Assembly: GCF_041435055.1 (NCBI RefSeq)
Contig: NZ_CP108002.1
Span: 8,711,323-8,775,322 of the forward strand
DNA from: Streptomyces sp. NBC_00341
Lineage (GTDB): Bacteria > Actinomycetota > Actinomycetes > Streptomycetales > Streptomycetaceae
Length of the DNA stretch: 64,000 nt
Direction of reading: 5' to 3'
Shown: piece by piece, positions 55,164-63,858 of the stretch
Position numbering within the stretch: the first letter of the stretch is position 1
Layout of the letters: each line of letters starts with the position of its first letter
The notes under the pieces: generated by a model
What the model saw: the letters and a program-made list of their open reading frames with translations, nothing else
Databases searched by the model: none
What the model was told of the DNA's origin: nothing
Program-made: the position numbers and the translations under genes

Positions 55164-56153
55164 TCACCGGCAGTGGTCGGCCAGGGACAGCAGGAGATGG
55201 GCGGACTCCGGCCGCAGATGGTCCGAGTGGGCGCCCGCGGGTCCGTGCCCGCGGACGAACACCTCGCTCGCGTCGACGCTGACGAACCGGTGGTCGAGTG
55301 CCGCCAGGGGATACGCTTCCCCAGGCGGCAGCATACGGATCGCCGAGACCGGCGCGGGCGCGGTGCCGATCCCGGAGTGGCCGATGCCCGCGCGTTTCTC
55401 CGCGCGCAGGTGCCAGAAGCCGTTGGCGCGGTCGTGCCGCGAGTATGTCGCCACGACCGGGCCACGCAAGGGCGCTTCGCCGAGCGCGGTGAACATCGAC
55501 GCGAAGGCGTCGCGCGGTGCCGCCATCTGCAACAGCAGCATCGAGTCCGCAGTGAACGGCCGCCCCGCCGGCTCCGAAGTGTTCCAGCCGAGTGTGAGCG
55601 GCGGGTCGGCCGCCCACTGCACGGCCTCGCACAGGAAACGGCAGCCGAAGGAGTGCCCGACCAGGTGCAGATACTGCCCTTCGCGGTTGGCGAGCACGGG
55701 CGGCGCGGCCGGGTCGGCCCGGTGCGAGTCCACGTAACCGAGCAGCCGCCCGATGACCCTGGCGGCATGTCCCTCCGTACTCATGGCGTGCGCCCGGTCT
55801 CGGATACGGCGGTAGCCACTGAGGGACGGCAGGGAGCGGGACGGCCAGCGGACCAGGACGGTCCAGGGACGCCAGGGCGTCAGCCGGGGGTACCGCTCGG
55901 AGTCGTGCTGGGCGTCCGCAAGCGCGAGCAGCCGTTGGACGGCGTCGAGCGCGGACTCGGGGCTGGTCTGCCAGCCGTGTGCGTAGACGAGCAGGTCGGT
56001 GGCCCATGCGGGCGGGCATAGCGTCTCGGCGAAGTAGTCGGCGAGATGGTTCGCGGGGACGGGGCGGGGGCCGACGGGGGTCTCTTCGAGAAGCCAACCG
56101 TCGGAGCCGAGGTCTACGACGTGGATGTCGCCAGGTACGTCGGCGAGGCTCAT
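55164..56153 (-). CDS. Alpha/beta-hydrolase (esterase/lipase-like), third gene of the STAND-CHAT operon
   Basis: 329 residues from ATG 56153, which overlaps the CHAT stop by ATGA. An alpha/beta-hydrolase fold is indicated by the oxyanion-hole segment LLVYAHGWQ (residues 54-62) and the nucleophile elbow LVGHSFG with Ser168. A candidate acid and His lie in the C-terminal third (for example ATYSRHDRAN, LDHRFV). The insert between the first strand and the elbow is long (about 100 residues), as in serine esterases with lids. No signal peptide or membrane helix. Its tight coupling to a CHAT protease and a STAND NTPase suggests it is the effector, or a substrate, of the protease; the chemistry could be lipid, ester or peptide hydrolysis. 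I know of no described system with exactly this trio, but I could not search. Confidence 0.75.
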   Translation of the reverse strand: MSLADVPGDIHVVDLGSDGWLLEETPVGPRPVPANHLADYFAETLCPPAWATDLLVYAHGWQTSPESALDAVQRLLALADAQHDSERYPRLTPWRPWTVLVRWPSRSLPSLSGYRRIRDRAHAMSTEGHAARVIGRLLGYVDSHRADPAAPPVLANREGQYLHLVGHSFGCRFLCEAVQWAADPPLTLGWNTSEPAGRPFTADSMLLLQMAAPRDAFASMFTALGEAPLRGPVVATYSRHDRANGFWHLRAEKRAGIGHSGIGTAPAPVSAIRMLPPGEAYPLAALDHRFVSVDASEVFVRGHGPAGAHSDHLRPESAHLLLSLADHCR

Positions 56154-57457
56154 GAGGTGGCCTCGACGGGCTCAGCCTTTACCAGGCGGGCGTCCATGCC
56201 GCAGTGCAGGGCGTAGGCGAAGCCCAGCGGGTTGTGCAGGCTGTCGGCGAAGTACCGGGCCACGGCGTGGGCGACCGCGCCCGCAGATTCGCCGCTGTTC
56301 AGGTAGCGGCCGAGGAACTCCAAGGCGTACTCCGCCGCGAAGACCTGGGGCATCTCTATCTGCGGTCCCAGGATGCCGCGCGCGCCGGTCTCGATGAGGG
56401 CGCGCCCGAAGTAGGCGAGGTCGGCGTCGCTGTTGCCGGGGATGCCGGCGTAGCAGGCATTGAGGAGGACGAAGGGGTGGAACGGGGCGCAGTCGCGGCG
56501 GGCTGGGCGGTGCTCGCGGACCGTGTAGGCATCAATGGCAAGCTTGTCCTCCAACTTCACCACGAGATATGGCGGTTCGGTATCGGCCGACTCGAATTCG
56601 CCATGGCACCAGAAGTACATCAGCTGCTCATCGAGCGTCGGGTCCGCGAGAGCCCGCACGAACTCCCTGCGGGTCGTCCGCTCGGCCAGCGTGCCGCCCC
56701 GGGCGAGGACCGCCTTCACATCAGTGGCCCGGGTTCTGCCGCGTGGATCCACGCCGGTGTCGTGGTTGAGGCTCACGGCTGGCACGGCGGGCGGCGGGTG
56801 CTCGCGTCCGTCGGCGATCATCGCGTAGTAACCGCCGGTCTGCTCGATCCGGTGGCGGTGTCCAAGGAAGCGGTGGAAAACCCCCGCGAGCCCAGGCTCA
56901 TCCGTCGCGTCGGGCGGCAGGCACAGCATCGGCCACGGCACGAAGAGGTCCGAATCGAATCGGACGCGCAGCGGTTTCTCCGCGCACAGTGCCTCGGTGA
57001 GGAAGGCACGGAAGAGTCCGACGTCCTGGCTCTTCCCGCCGAGCAGGACGTCGAAGAGCAAATGGGTTCCGTATCCGGCGAGTTCCGACACCGTGGCCAG
57101 CAGTTCGTCCTGCGGCTCGCTTGTCAGGTCGACTAGCGTGGCGTAAGGGAAGTCCGGGCGGCCGGGCGCGGGACGCCGCGACTCGTCGAGCGGTTGTACG
57201 GCGACGAACTCCTCCTTCCACCGACGGCGCAGCCGCCCGGTCACGTGCCGTGCTTCCGAGGGCTTCACCTCCAGAAAGGCTCGGTGCTCGGTGCCGCTCA
57301 GCGCCGGCACTGCAGGGCCGTACATCCGGGCCAGGATGCGGTCGTCGCCGCGTACGTCGAGCACGATGACCAAGTCGGGTGGCGCTACCTGTTGGGGGAG
57401 CCGGGTGAAGCCGAGGCTCGGGTCCTGGACGACATGGACGGGGAGTTCACGGGCCAC
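56150..57457 (-). CDS. CHAT-domain caspase-like protease
   Basis: 435 residues from GTG 57457, four bases past the STAND stop; longer upstream frames are only Pro/Arg-rich read-through. The N-terminal ~190 residues (PPDLVIVLDVRGDDRI, FLEVKPSEARHVTGRLRRRW and LLFDVLLGGKSQDVGLFRAFL) look like the helper region that precedes many CHAT domains. The C-terminal half is a CHAT (caspase HetF-associated with TPRs) protease with both catalytic residues: His285 in YFWCHGEFE and Cys335 in VLLNACYAG. ILGPQIEMPQVFAAEYALEFL and ALHCGMDARL complete the fold. CHAT proteases cleave partner proteins after activation by TPR/STAND regulators or type III CRISPR complexes. The dyad is intact, so activity is expected. 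It is the middle gene of a coupled operon. Confidence 0.85.
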   Translation of the reverse strand: MARELPVHVVQDPSLGFTRLPQQVAPPDLVIVLDVRGDDRILARMYGPAVPALSGTEHRAFLEVKPSEARHVTGRLRRRWKEEFVAVQPLDESRRPAPGRPDFPYATLVDLTSEPQDELLATVSELAGYGTHLLFDVLLGGKSQDVGLFRAFLTEALCAEKPLRVRFDSDLFVPWPMLCLPPDATDEPGLAGVFHRFLGHRHRIEQTGGYYAMIADGREHPPPAVPAVSLNHDTGVDPRGRTRATDVKAVLARGGTLAERTTRREFVRALADPTLDEQLMYFWCHGEFESADTEPPYLVVKLEDKLAIDAYTVREHRPARRDCAPFHPFVLLNACYAGIPGNSDADLAYFGRALIETGARGILGPQIEMPQVFAAEYALEFLGRYLNSGESAGAVAHAVARYFADSLHNPLGFAYALHCGMDARLVKAEPVEATS

Positions 57458-57461
57458 GGGG

Positions 57462-59927
57462 TCAGGCCCCCTGTGCGAAGGCGGGAGTGGGCATGGGCTG
57501 CGGGGCGGCCGAGACGGGAGCGGTGCCGGTGGTGCCGATGACCTCGATCTCCGTCTCCACCTGTTGGAGCACCGAGTTGGATTCGGCGTCCTCGATGGTA
57601 AAGCGGATGCGGTGGCGGCCCGGCTGATACGGGGTGAAACGGAAGAGGGCGGTTCCGTTGACCGGCACGGAGTGCGTCGGGTCGACGTCGGCATGGGTCA
57701 ACGGGGTTGCCCACGCGGTCAGCGGTGGCAGGAGTTCCTCCGACGTAGCCCCGGAGTACTCGCGGCCGGGCTCGACTCGCAGCACGATGCGGGCCTCTCC
57801 TCCAGTGGCGGGAGAGTCGTCGAGGAGGGCGAGACGGACGAAGGCGGCGGGAGACACCTCACCCGGCGGGGCGCCGTCCGGCGAGGCGGCCGTTTCTGGG
57901 AGGAGGTGGCGGACCATGAGCGGGATGGTGTCGAAATCGTCCCACTCCATGTTCTTCAGGACGGGGCGCGGATAGCAACTCGTGAGGGCTCGGACTGCCC
58001 GCGCCCCGCGGCTGGAGCCAGGACCGTCGCGCACGACCGCCACCCACTGCACGCCCGCAGTGTCGTCGAGCGCCTCGAAGCGCGATTGAGCCTCGTCGAG
58101 CTGCGCACGATCGGCGCCGGCCCGGCCTGGACCCTGCAGGAGCAGGGTCCAGGCCGGGCCGTTTAGGCATCCGGTTTCATCGAAGGCGTCCAGGACCCGG
58201 CGGAGTGCTGCCGTGCGGTCGCCCTTCGTCAGCCACGCGAGGTGGTGCCGGGTCCAGGCGATACCCAGCCGGTCCGGCACGCTCTCGAAGAGACGCAACG
58301 TCTGGAGCAGCACATGCGCCGCCGAACCCGGCAAGTCCGCGTCCGCGTACGCCACCCCCTGGAGCAGAGTCGCCCAGGCCTCCCCCCGTACGTCGCCGTG
58401 CTCCCGGTGGGCCAAGGGCGTGGCCTTGAGCTCCAGCATCACTTCCGTTCGGGCGCCGTTCAGCAGGAGTTCGGCCCTGCACAGTTCGGTGCTCGTCCAG
58501 GCCGCTCCCACCACGTCGCCGACATCGCGGAACGCGAACCTCGCCGTCTCGAACCGTTTGAGCGCCTCCTCCGGGTCGCCGCACATCAGCCGCCACCGCC
58601 CGTAGTGGAAGACGGCCCAGGCCTCGCCGCGGCGGTCGCCATGCACCTGGTGGGTCTCGATCGCGCGCCGCAGCAGTCGGCCAACCTCGCGCAGCTCGCC
58701 GCGGTCGGTGCGGATCGAGGCTCGGGTGTGCAGAGCCCAGCCGTCCGGTAAGTCGGCGGGGAGGGCGTCGAGGGGGACCTCGGCAGTGTCCAGTTGTCCC
58801 ATGTGGTGTCGGGCCAGGGCGAGTTCGCGGATGGCGTCTGGGGTGTCGATGCCGGCCAGCGCCTCGGCCGCGGTCTGTGGCTGTCCGGTCTGCCGGACGG
58901 CGGCAGCCAGCGGAACCCTCAGGATGTCCCGGTCGTAGGCCGCATGGCCCAGCCCGGCCCGCAGCATCAGCAGCGGGAGCAGGGCGCCTTCGCCGACTAG
59001 CTGGTGCGCCAGCCATGTGGTGAATTCACGGGAGTTCGCCTCGCGGGACCGGCACAGACGTAGCGCGAGGTCGACGTAGGGCTCGGCAGCATCATCCAGT
59101 GCGCCCGGCTCACGCGGCACGGCCCGGGACAGTGCCGAGTCCAACCGCTGTGAATCGGACCGGAGCTCGTCGGGGGTGTGGTCGGGGACGAGCTGGGCGC
59201 GTAGGGCGGGGCGCAGTTCGTACCACCCGGGGCGGGCTTGTTGCAGCAGACCCTCCTGGTGCAGCCCCTCGACCGCCTCGCGCCACTCGGCGGGGGAGAG
59301 GTCCTCGACGGGCAACGTCATGTCCGGCGAGAACTCCGCGCCCTCCCAGACCGCCAGGGTGCGGAGCAGGGCAGGCGCCCGACGTGCCGTGGACAGCAGA
59401 TCCTGGTATGCCTCGGGCGTCAGGTCCACCTGGTGCTGCGTGACGTCCGAACGGTCGGAATTCGAAGTGCGGATCGCTCGGGTGGTGGTGGCGATCAGCA
59501 CACAACCCGTGTTTTCCAGCAGCCGAACGGCCGTCCGCAGGAGATCCTTGCCGTCGGTGTCCTCGGGCAGGTCGTCGAGCACGATCACTGCCGGGTGGGC
59601 CCGGAAGTGGTTCTGACAGGCCGCCGCGGCCAGGCCGGCCAGAACCTCGGGTGTGCTCAGGAGGGCCGGACCGAGTTCGGTCTGCGCAGCACCCGACGTC
59701 AGCAGCAGCCGCAGCACCAGTCGCTCCGGGGCGGCGGTCCGGACACCGAGCGAGAGCCAGTGGACGGGCAGGCTCAACGTCGCGCCGGCCTCATGGGCCA
59801 ACTCCTCTGCCAGCGCGGACCTACCGGACCCCGGCAGTCCGTACAGCACGAAGACCCTTCGCGTACCTCTCAGCCTCGACATCAGCCGACGTACCTGGAC
59901 GTCCCTATCCATCCACGACTCGCTCAT
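57462..59927 (-). CDS. STAND (NB-ARC-like) NTPase with TPR array
   Basis: 821 residues from ATG 59927 (GGGGTGAG upstream). The N-terminal NTPase has the P-loop GLPGSGRSAL (30-39) and Walker B AVIVLDDLP (Asp118/119), then CVLIATTTRAI as sensor 1. The invariant Walker A lysine is replaced by Arg36. A winged-helix-like segment (EWREAVEGLHQEGLLQQARPGWYEL) follows at about 215-245. From about 330 to 630 the chain is helical TPR-type repeats with alternating small residues (RRGEAWAVFHYGRWRL, VRGEAWATLLQGVAY, GPAWTLLLQGPGR). The last ~120 residues are a beta-rich domain (ARIVLRVEPGREY, TALFRFTPYQPGRHRIRFTIED) and a Pro/Ala tail. No separate effector domain is fused, so the effector activity must come from the CHAT and hydrolase genes that follow directly. 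Confidence 0.85.
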   Translation of the reverse strand: MSESWMDRDVQVRRLMSRLRGTRRVFVLYGLPGSGRSALAEELAHEAGATLSLPVHWLSLGVRTAAPERLVLRLLLTSGAAQTELGPALLSTPEVLAGLAAAACQNHFRAHPAVIVLDDLPEDTDGKDLLRTAVRLLENTGCVLIATTTRAIRTSNSDRSDVTQHQVDLTPEAYQDLLSTARRAPALLRTLAVWEGAEFSPDMTLPVEDLSPAEWREAVEGLHQEGLLQQARPGWYELRPALRAQLVPDHTPDELRSDSQRLDSALSRAVPREPGALDDAAEPYVDLALRLCRSREANSREFTTWLAHQLVGEGALLPLLMLRAGLGHAAYDRDILRVPLAAAVRQTGQPQTAAEALAGIDTPDAIRELALARHHMGQLDTAEVPLDALPADLPDGWALHTRASIRTDRGELREVGRLLRRAIETHQVHGDRRGEAWAVFHYGRWRLMCGDPEEALKRFETARFAFRDVGDVVGAAWTSTELCRAELLLNGARTEVMLELKATPLAHREHGDVRGEAWATLLQGVAYADADLPGSAAHVLLQTLRLFESVPDRLGIAWTRHHLAWLTKGDRTAALRRVLDAFDETGCLNGPAWTLLLQGPGRAGADRAQLDEAQSRFEALDDTAGVQWVAVVRDGPGSSRGARAVRALTSCYPRPVLKNMEWDDFDTIPLMVRHLLPETAASPDGAPPGEVSPAAFVRLALLDDSPATGGEARIVLRVEPGREYSGATSEELLPPLTAWATPLTHADVDPTHSVPVNGTALFRFTPYQPGRHRIRFTIEDAESNSVLQQVETEIEVIGTTGTAPVSAAPQPMPTPAFAQGA

Positions 59928-60076
59928 CTCACCCCGTCTCCGACGAACCCATTACCCCATACCCCTCTCGTCCCGACCTCCACCCCCATGACCTCCCGCA
60001 CATGTCTCCCCGGCACCGTCCCAAGCCGTCAAGGCTGCCAGCCCGCTTCCAGGTTCACACCCATAAGGGGCGGCAG

Positions 60077-60513
60077 ATGTCGGTGGGGCTGTGCGCTGGC
60101 GCCCTCGCAGGATCGCCGGCCGGAGCCCAGGACGCAGGCAAGCTCATCCAGAGCCGCGTCGACAGGGAGTACCTCAGCTGGGCTGGTTACGGCTCTGTGA
60201 CTGAGAACCGATATGTGAGCAACCGGGTGGGTGCTGAAGTCGCCCCAGGGCGCGCCTGCACGGGGTGTACCAGCTCCAGGTACTCGAGAGCGACCAGTGC
60301 GTCACGGCCGAGGACAACAACTACGTCACCCTGGCCGCCTGCGCGGCCAACCCGGGCAAGCCCCAGCGGTGGAAGGTGGACGCCACCGGCGGCTGGAGCA
60401 AGATCGAGAGCCGCGCATTCCCGGGATACGCCCTCGAGAACTCGGGCAGCACGGTCCGGCTCGTCCAAGTCTCCGGAGCGGACACCCAGAAGTGGTCCGT
60501 CGGCCCGGGGTAA
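60077..60513 (+). pseudogene. Frameshifted ricin-type lectin-like secreted protein
   Basis: Two adjoining plus-strand frames make one protein-like sequence. From ATG 60077: MSVGLCAGALAGSPAGAQDA, a signal-like start, then RVDREYLSWAGYGSVTENRYVSNRV, to about 60240. After a frame change near 60240-60258 it continues HGVYQLQVLESDQCVTAED, NYVTLAACAANPGKPQRWKV, GWSKIESRAFPGYALENSG and TQKWSVGPG, ending at 60513. Paired Q-x-W motifs and the 'D-x-C-V...L-x-x-C' spacing resemble a single ricin B/RICIN subdomain. The total span is not a multiple of three. The second frame alone could be read from a GTG at 60265, but it would lack a signal peptide, so I treat the gene as broken. Confidence 0.55.
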
Positions 60514-60787
60514 AGCCTGCGGAGCGAAACGCCCAGAGTGACCTTGATACCTTGCCCCTGCTGGGAGAGGGCTGGGCCGCGGGCAGTACCCCGGTCCGGG
60601 GCACCGTCCGCGTCGAGCCCGTGCGCCAGGAGCAGCTGACCGTAGGCCCCGTGAAGGACTGGAACCTCCCAGGTCCCCCCCCCCGCCGACTGCGCGGGTT
60701 GGCCGGCTGATGATCTGCGGGTTTTTGTCGGTGGTGGTTCGGCATGGCGATGTCAGTGCCCGCCAGTTGCTTGTCCTGTCGGTGTTG

Positions 60788-61075
60788 CTACTCGGTGTGG
60801 GTGGTGATGTGGATGTATTGGACGTCGAGTTGGTTGGCGATGTTGTCGAGGACGTCGGCGAGGGAGCGGACGGTCATGGGCTCAAGTCTGATTCCTGGTC
60901 CGTTATCCGTGGTCAGCACGGGGACGCCGTCCTGCGCGCCGGCTTGCCACGAGCGGGCGATGGACCGCAGGAGCGCGGTGACGTGTTCCGCGGGAACGGT
61001 CAAGCGCCCGTCGGGCTCGACGTTGACCTCAGGTGCCGCGAGCCGCGCTTCGTGTCCCTCATCCCGGGAACTCAT
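60788..61075 (-). CDS. Small protein coupled to the helicase (DUF6213-like)
   Basis: 95 residues from ATG 61075, which overlaps the helicase stop by ATGA. Hydrophilic, with VNVEPDGRLTVPAEHVTALLRSI, LTTDNGPGIRLEPMTVRSLADVL and NIANQLDVQYIHI. The pattern 'DG-LxVPAxxVxxLLR...LxDxLxxxAxxxDVxxI' reminds me of the short Streptomyces proteins grouped as DUF6213, but I cannot verify this. No catalytic motif. Translational coupling to the terminal helicase suggests a partner or regulatory role. Confidence 0.7.
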   Translation of the reverse strand: MSSRDEGHEARLAAPEVNVEPDGRLTVPAEHVTALLRSIARSWQAGAQDGVPVLTTDNGPGIRLEPMTVRSLADVLDNIANQLDVQYIHITTHTE

Positions 61076-63465
61076 GCTGCCCATTCGATTCCGAGTGCGG
61101 CGAGTGCGGTGAGTTTGTCGGCGGTCAACTTGTCCCGGCGGCTCTTCTGGTTCATGGTCCACACTCCGAGCTTGACGAGGTGTTCCTGTCCCTCTACGAC
61201 AATTGCCTCTACGTGAGCTCTGGGGACCTTCACAGAGCCCACGCGGGCCTTGTACTGCGCCAGGGCCGCTACGCCCTTCTCGAAGGCGCTCACGGGCGTC
61301 GTGGACGGATTCGCCGGCGCTTCCAGTTCTGCCGCGATCGGTACGACGCCGATGGCCTCCAGGCGCTCGCGCTGCCCGCCGACCAGGGCGGCCCACACCT
61401 CGGGCTTTCGCTGCTTGGCGAGCCACTTCCCGATGTCCATGCCGTGGACGGTGACCCCGGGTTCGATGTACGCGAGGATGCTTTCCTCCACGAGCATCTC
61501 GCGCACCACGGCGTAATGCCGCTGCCACTCCGGCGGCCACGACGGGTTCCAGTCCTCGTCGACCTCCCTGAGCGCCGTCTCCCACTCGGGGTGCCCCTCC
61601 AGCGCGCCGGGTCGCCGCAAATTCGCGAGCCACATCCCCAACGGCCGGTCCAGCATGGTCGCGGAGCGGGGCGCGCACAGCGTCCAGTGCTGGTCGTAGT
61701 ACGCCTTGGCGGCCTCCAGGTTCTCTTGGAACCGCTCAGCGGCGGGGTTCCAGACCATGCCGAGCTTCTCCAGCCGCTGGGCGCGCTGGCCGGTCATCTG
61801 CCCTGCCCCGTACGCCCGTCGCTGCTCCGCGACCCACTGCCCGAGCGGGTAGGCGCCCTCCTTGTGCCCGTATGGAACCCGGGCGTGCAGCTCCCGCTCC
61901 GCGAACTTCTTCAGCGACGCCCAGCCGCGCGCCCAGTCCTGCTTCTCCGTGTCGATCACGTTGAAGCTCACCCAGTCCGCGACCATCATCGGATCACGCG
62001 GAGCCGCAAAACGCAGCAGGAGACGGGATTCGTCCTCGCCTTCCTCGGGTGGCGGACCGATGTACTCGGACGACTGGACGACGTCCTTCTGAGGCTCCTG
62101 CGGAATCGCGAGCAATTCGATTGCCTCTTCATCATGAGCGCGCAGACCTTCAAGCACCTTCACCAAAGGCCGATACGAACCCGAGGTGAACATATCCTCC
62201 GGATCTTCACCGGGCTGGAGAAAAACCGGCACGATCAAAGAGGCCACCTTGCCCTGTCCGGGCTTCTGACGGAGCGCCCGGCCGATGGCCTGGACGATGT
62301 CGTGCGGAGCGCCCTTGGGGTCCAGGAGGGCCACCGAGTCCACCGCGCGGATGTCGACGCCCTCACCCAGGACCCGACAGTTCGACAGAACGGCCCGCAG
62401 CGCCGTGGCCCCGAAGCCACCCAGCACGCCCCGCCGGCGCTCCGGGACGTGCTCGCCGCACAGCCAGTCCGCCCAGATCCGGGCGGGGTACTTCTCCGGC
62501 TGGTCGGCATGCAGCTTTGCCGCCACCCGCTGAAGACCCTCCGCGTACGCCTGCGCCTCTATCGTCCGGTGGTGGAAGGTGATGCACGCCGACAGGTCGT
62601 GCTGCGCCATCGTGTGCAGCAGCGCGGCCTGGAGCGCCCCGAGCCGCTCACCACGGACCTTCTCGCTGTGCCGCTCCTCGCCCATCAGCCGCTCGGGCGT
62701 GACGACCGGGTCCTGGAGCTCCAGGACGATGATCTGGTACCGCGCCAACAGCTTCCGCGACACGGCCGACGCCAACGAGAGCTTGTAGAGGACCGGTCCG
62801 AAGACCTTCTCGTCGTCCATGGAGGCCGCCATCTCACGTGGCAGCGGGTCACGTACGCCTTCTGCGACCTCACGGTTCAGCCGCTCCTCCCAGATCCGCG
62901 GCGTAGCCGTCAGATACAGCCGCCGGTGCGAGGGGATGACGCCCTGGTTGTGGACGTCCGCCCACGCCTTACCCATCGAGCCACTGGTCCTGTGAGCCTC
63001 ATCGACCACCGTCAGGTCCATCAGGTCCAACTGCTGCCCGTAGGCGCCCTCGAACGCCTCCGCCAGGACACCCAGCGAGGCGTACGTCCCGAAGAGGGTC
63101 ACTGGCCCCGAGCCGTGCCAGAGAGCCAACTGCACAGGATTCGTGGTGGAGCGCACCTGCAGGCTCCACAGCTCCGGGTCGTCGGTGAGGCTGCACACCG
63201 CAACCGCCGGCCCCGTGTGCCCAGCCGAGCGCCACGCCTGCACCGTCTGGGTCAGAAGGTCCAGCGTCGGCACCAGGATGAGAATGCGCCCCTTGGGCAC
63301 AAGCCGCTTTGCCGACGCTGCGGCAATAATGGTCTTTCCCGTGCCACACGCGGCGTGTACCTGCCCGCGCAGGCCATTCACGGGGATACCGCCCGGCGGA
63401 ATATCGAAGCCCCGCACGATGGCGGCAACGGCCTCGATCTGGTGGTCACGCAACTTCACGGCCAT
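61072..63465 (-). CDS. DEAD/DEAH-box helicase with helicase-associated repeats (terminal helicase type)
   Basis: 797 residues from ATG 63465, chosen because AAGGAGAT precedes it; an upstream start would add 33 AT-rich, atypical codons. Superfamily 2 motifs: I (AACGTGKT, Lys44), II (DEAH, 155-158), III (LTATP, near 185), IV-VI (ACITFHHRT, CRVLGEGVDIRAVDSVALLDP, DIVQAIGRALRQK). The C-terminal third has several helicase-associated modules of about 65-70 residues with the pattern W...L..F......HARVP...G...LGQWVAEQRR...G.M...R...LEKLG..W. Helicase-like genes of this type (ttrA-like) are a known feature of Streptomyces chromosome and linear plasmid ends. Its position, 0.5 kb from a telomere-like palindrome array, fits that pattern. 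Role in telomere or conjugal transfer is family knowledge, not shown here. Confidence 0.9.
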   Translation of the reverse strand: MAVKLRDHQIEAVAAIVRGFDIPPGGIPVNGLRGQVHAACGTGKTIIAAASAKRLVPKGRILILVPTLDLLTQTVQAWRSAGHTGPAVAVCSLTDDPELWSLQVRSTTNPVQLALWHGSGPVTLFGTYASLGVLAEAFEGAYGQQLDLMDLTVVDEAHRTSGSMGKAWADVHNQGVIPSHRRLYLTATPRIWEERLNREVAEGVRDPLPREMAASMDDEKVFGPVLYKLSLASAVSRKLLARYQIIVLELQDPVVTPERLMGEERHSEKVRGERLGALQAALLHTMAQHDLSACITFHHRTIEAQAYAEGLQRVAAKLHADQPEKYPARIWADWLCGEHVPERRRGVLGGFGATALRAVLSNCRVLGEGVDIRAVDSVALLDPKGAPHDIVQAIGRALRQKPGQGKVASLIVPVFLQPGEDPEDMFTSGSYRPLVKVLEGLRAHDEEAIELLAIPQEPQKDVVQSSEYIGPPPEEGEDESRLLLRFAAPRDPMMVADWVSFNVIDTEKQDWARGWASLKKFAERELHARVPYGHKEGAYPLGQWVAEQRRAYGAGQMTGQRAQRLEKLGMVWNPAAERFQENLEAAKAYYDQHWTLCAPRSATMLDRPLGMWLANLRRPGALEGHPEWETALREVDEDWNPSWPPEWQRHYAVVREMLVEESILAYIEPGVTVHGMDIGKWLAKQRKPEVWAALVGGQRERLEAIGVVPIAAELEAPANPSTTPVSAFEKGVAALAQYKARVGSVKVPRAHVEAIVVEGQEHLVKLGVWTMNQKSRRDKLTADKLTALAALGIEWAA

Positions 63466-63564
63466 TTCCCGTGATCTCCTTTTCGCGGAATGTCGCGCGT
63501 AATAAAAATGAAAGTTCCCGGCGCGATAGTGTGACCCGGGGTTGTGGAGTCTGATCCCAAACAT

Positions 63565-63836
63565 TACACAGGCACAACCCGCGATGCATCACCCGAGCGC
63601 CATGTATCACCCCCAGAGTGGTACATGACCGAATCTTACCCCGAAGCCTCGGTCGCCCTGCATGCCGGTAGGGTATTGGTGAGCTTGACCGGACGGGTTC
63701 GAGAGTGGGGGAGAGGGCAGGGTGGAGCGCAGCGGAACCCTTCACTCCGGCGCGCGCCGGCGCGACGGACCGTCACATCCATTACAAAGATGGGAGCCAG
63801 AAACCCCAAGCCCTACACAGGCCCGCACGCGATGCA
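63565..63836 (+). repeat. Imperfect direct repeat near the terminus (two copies)
   Basis: The first copy (63565-63588) begins TACACAGGC and ends CGCGATGCA; the second (63814-63836) begins TACACAGGC and ends CGCGATGCA with 5-6 different bases between. The two lie about 250 bases apart. The intervening sequence has no supported gene. Such repeats flank the subterminal part of some linear replicon ends. Confidence 0.5.
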
Positions 63837-63858
63837 CCTCCTCGTATAGCCAGCCCAG

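Noticed and set aside
60676..60687. Run of C residues as a slippery frameshift site in a gene
   Set aside because: No protein-like frame continues on both sides of the run; the region from 60514 to 60787 looks non-coding.
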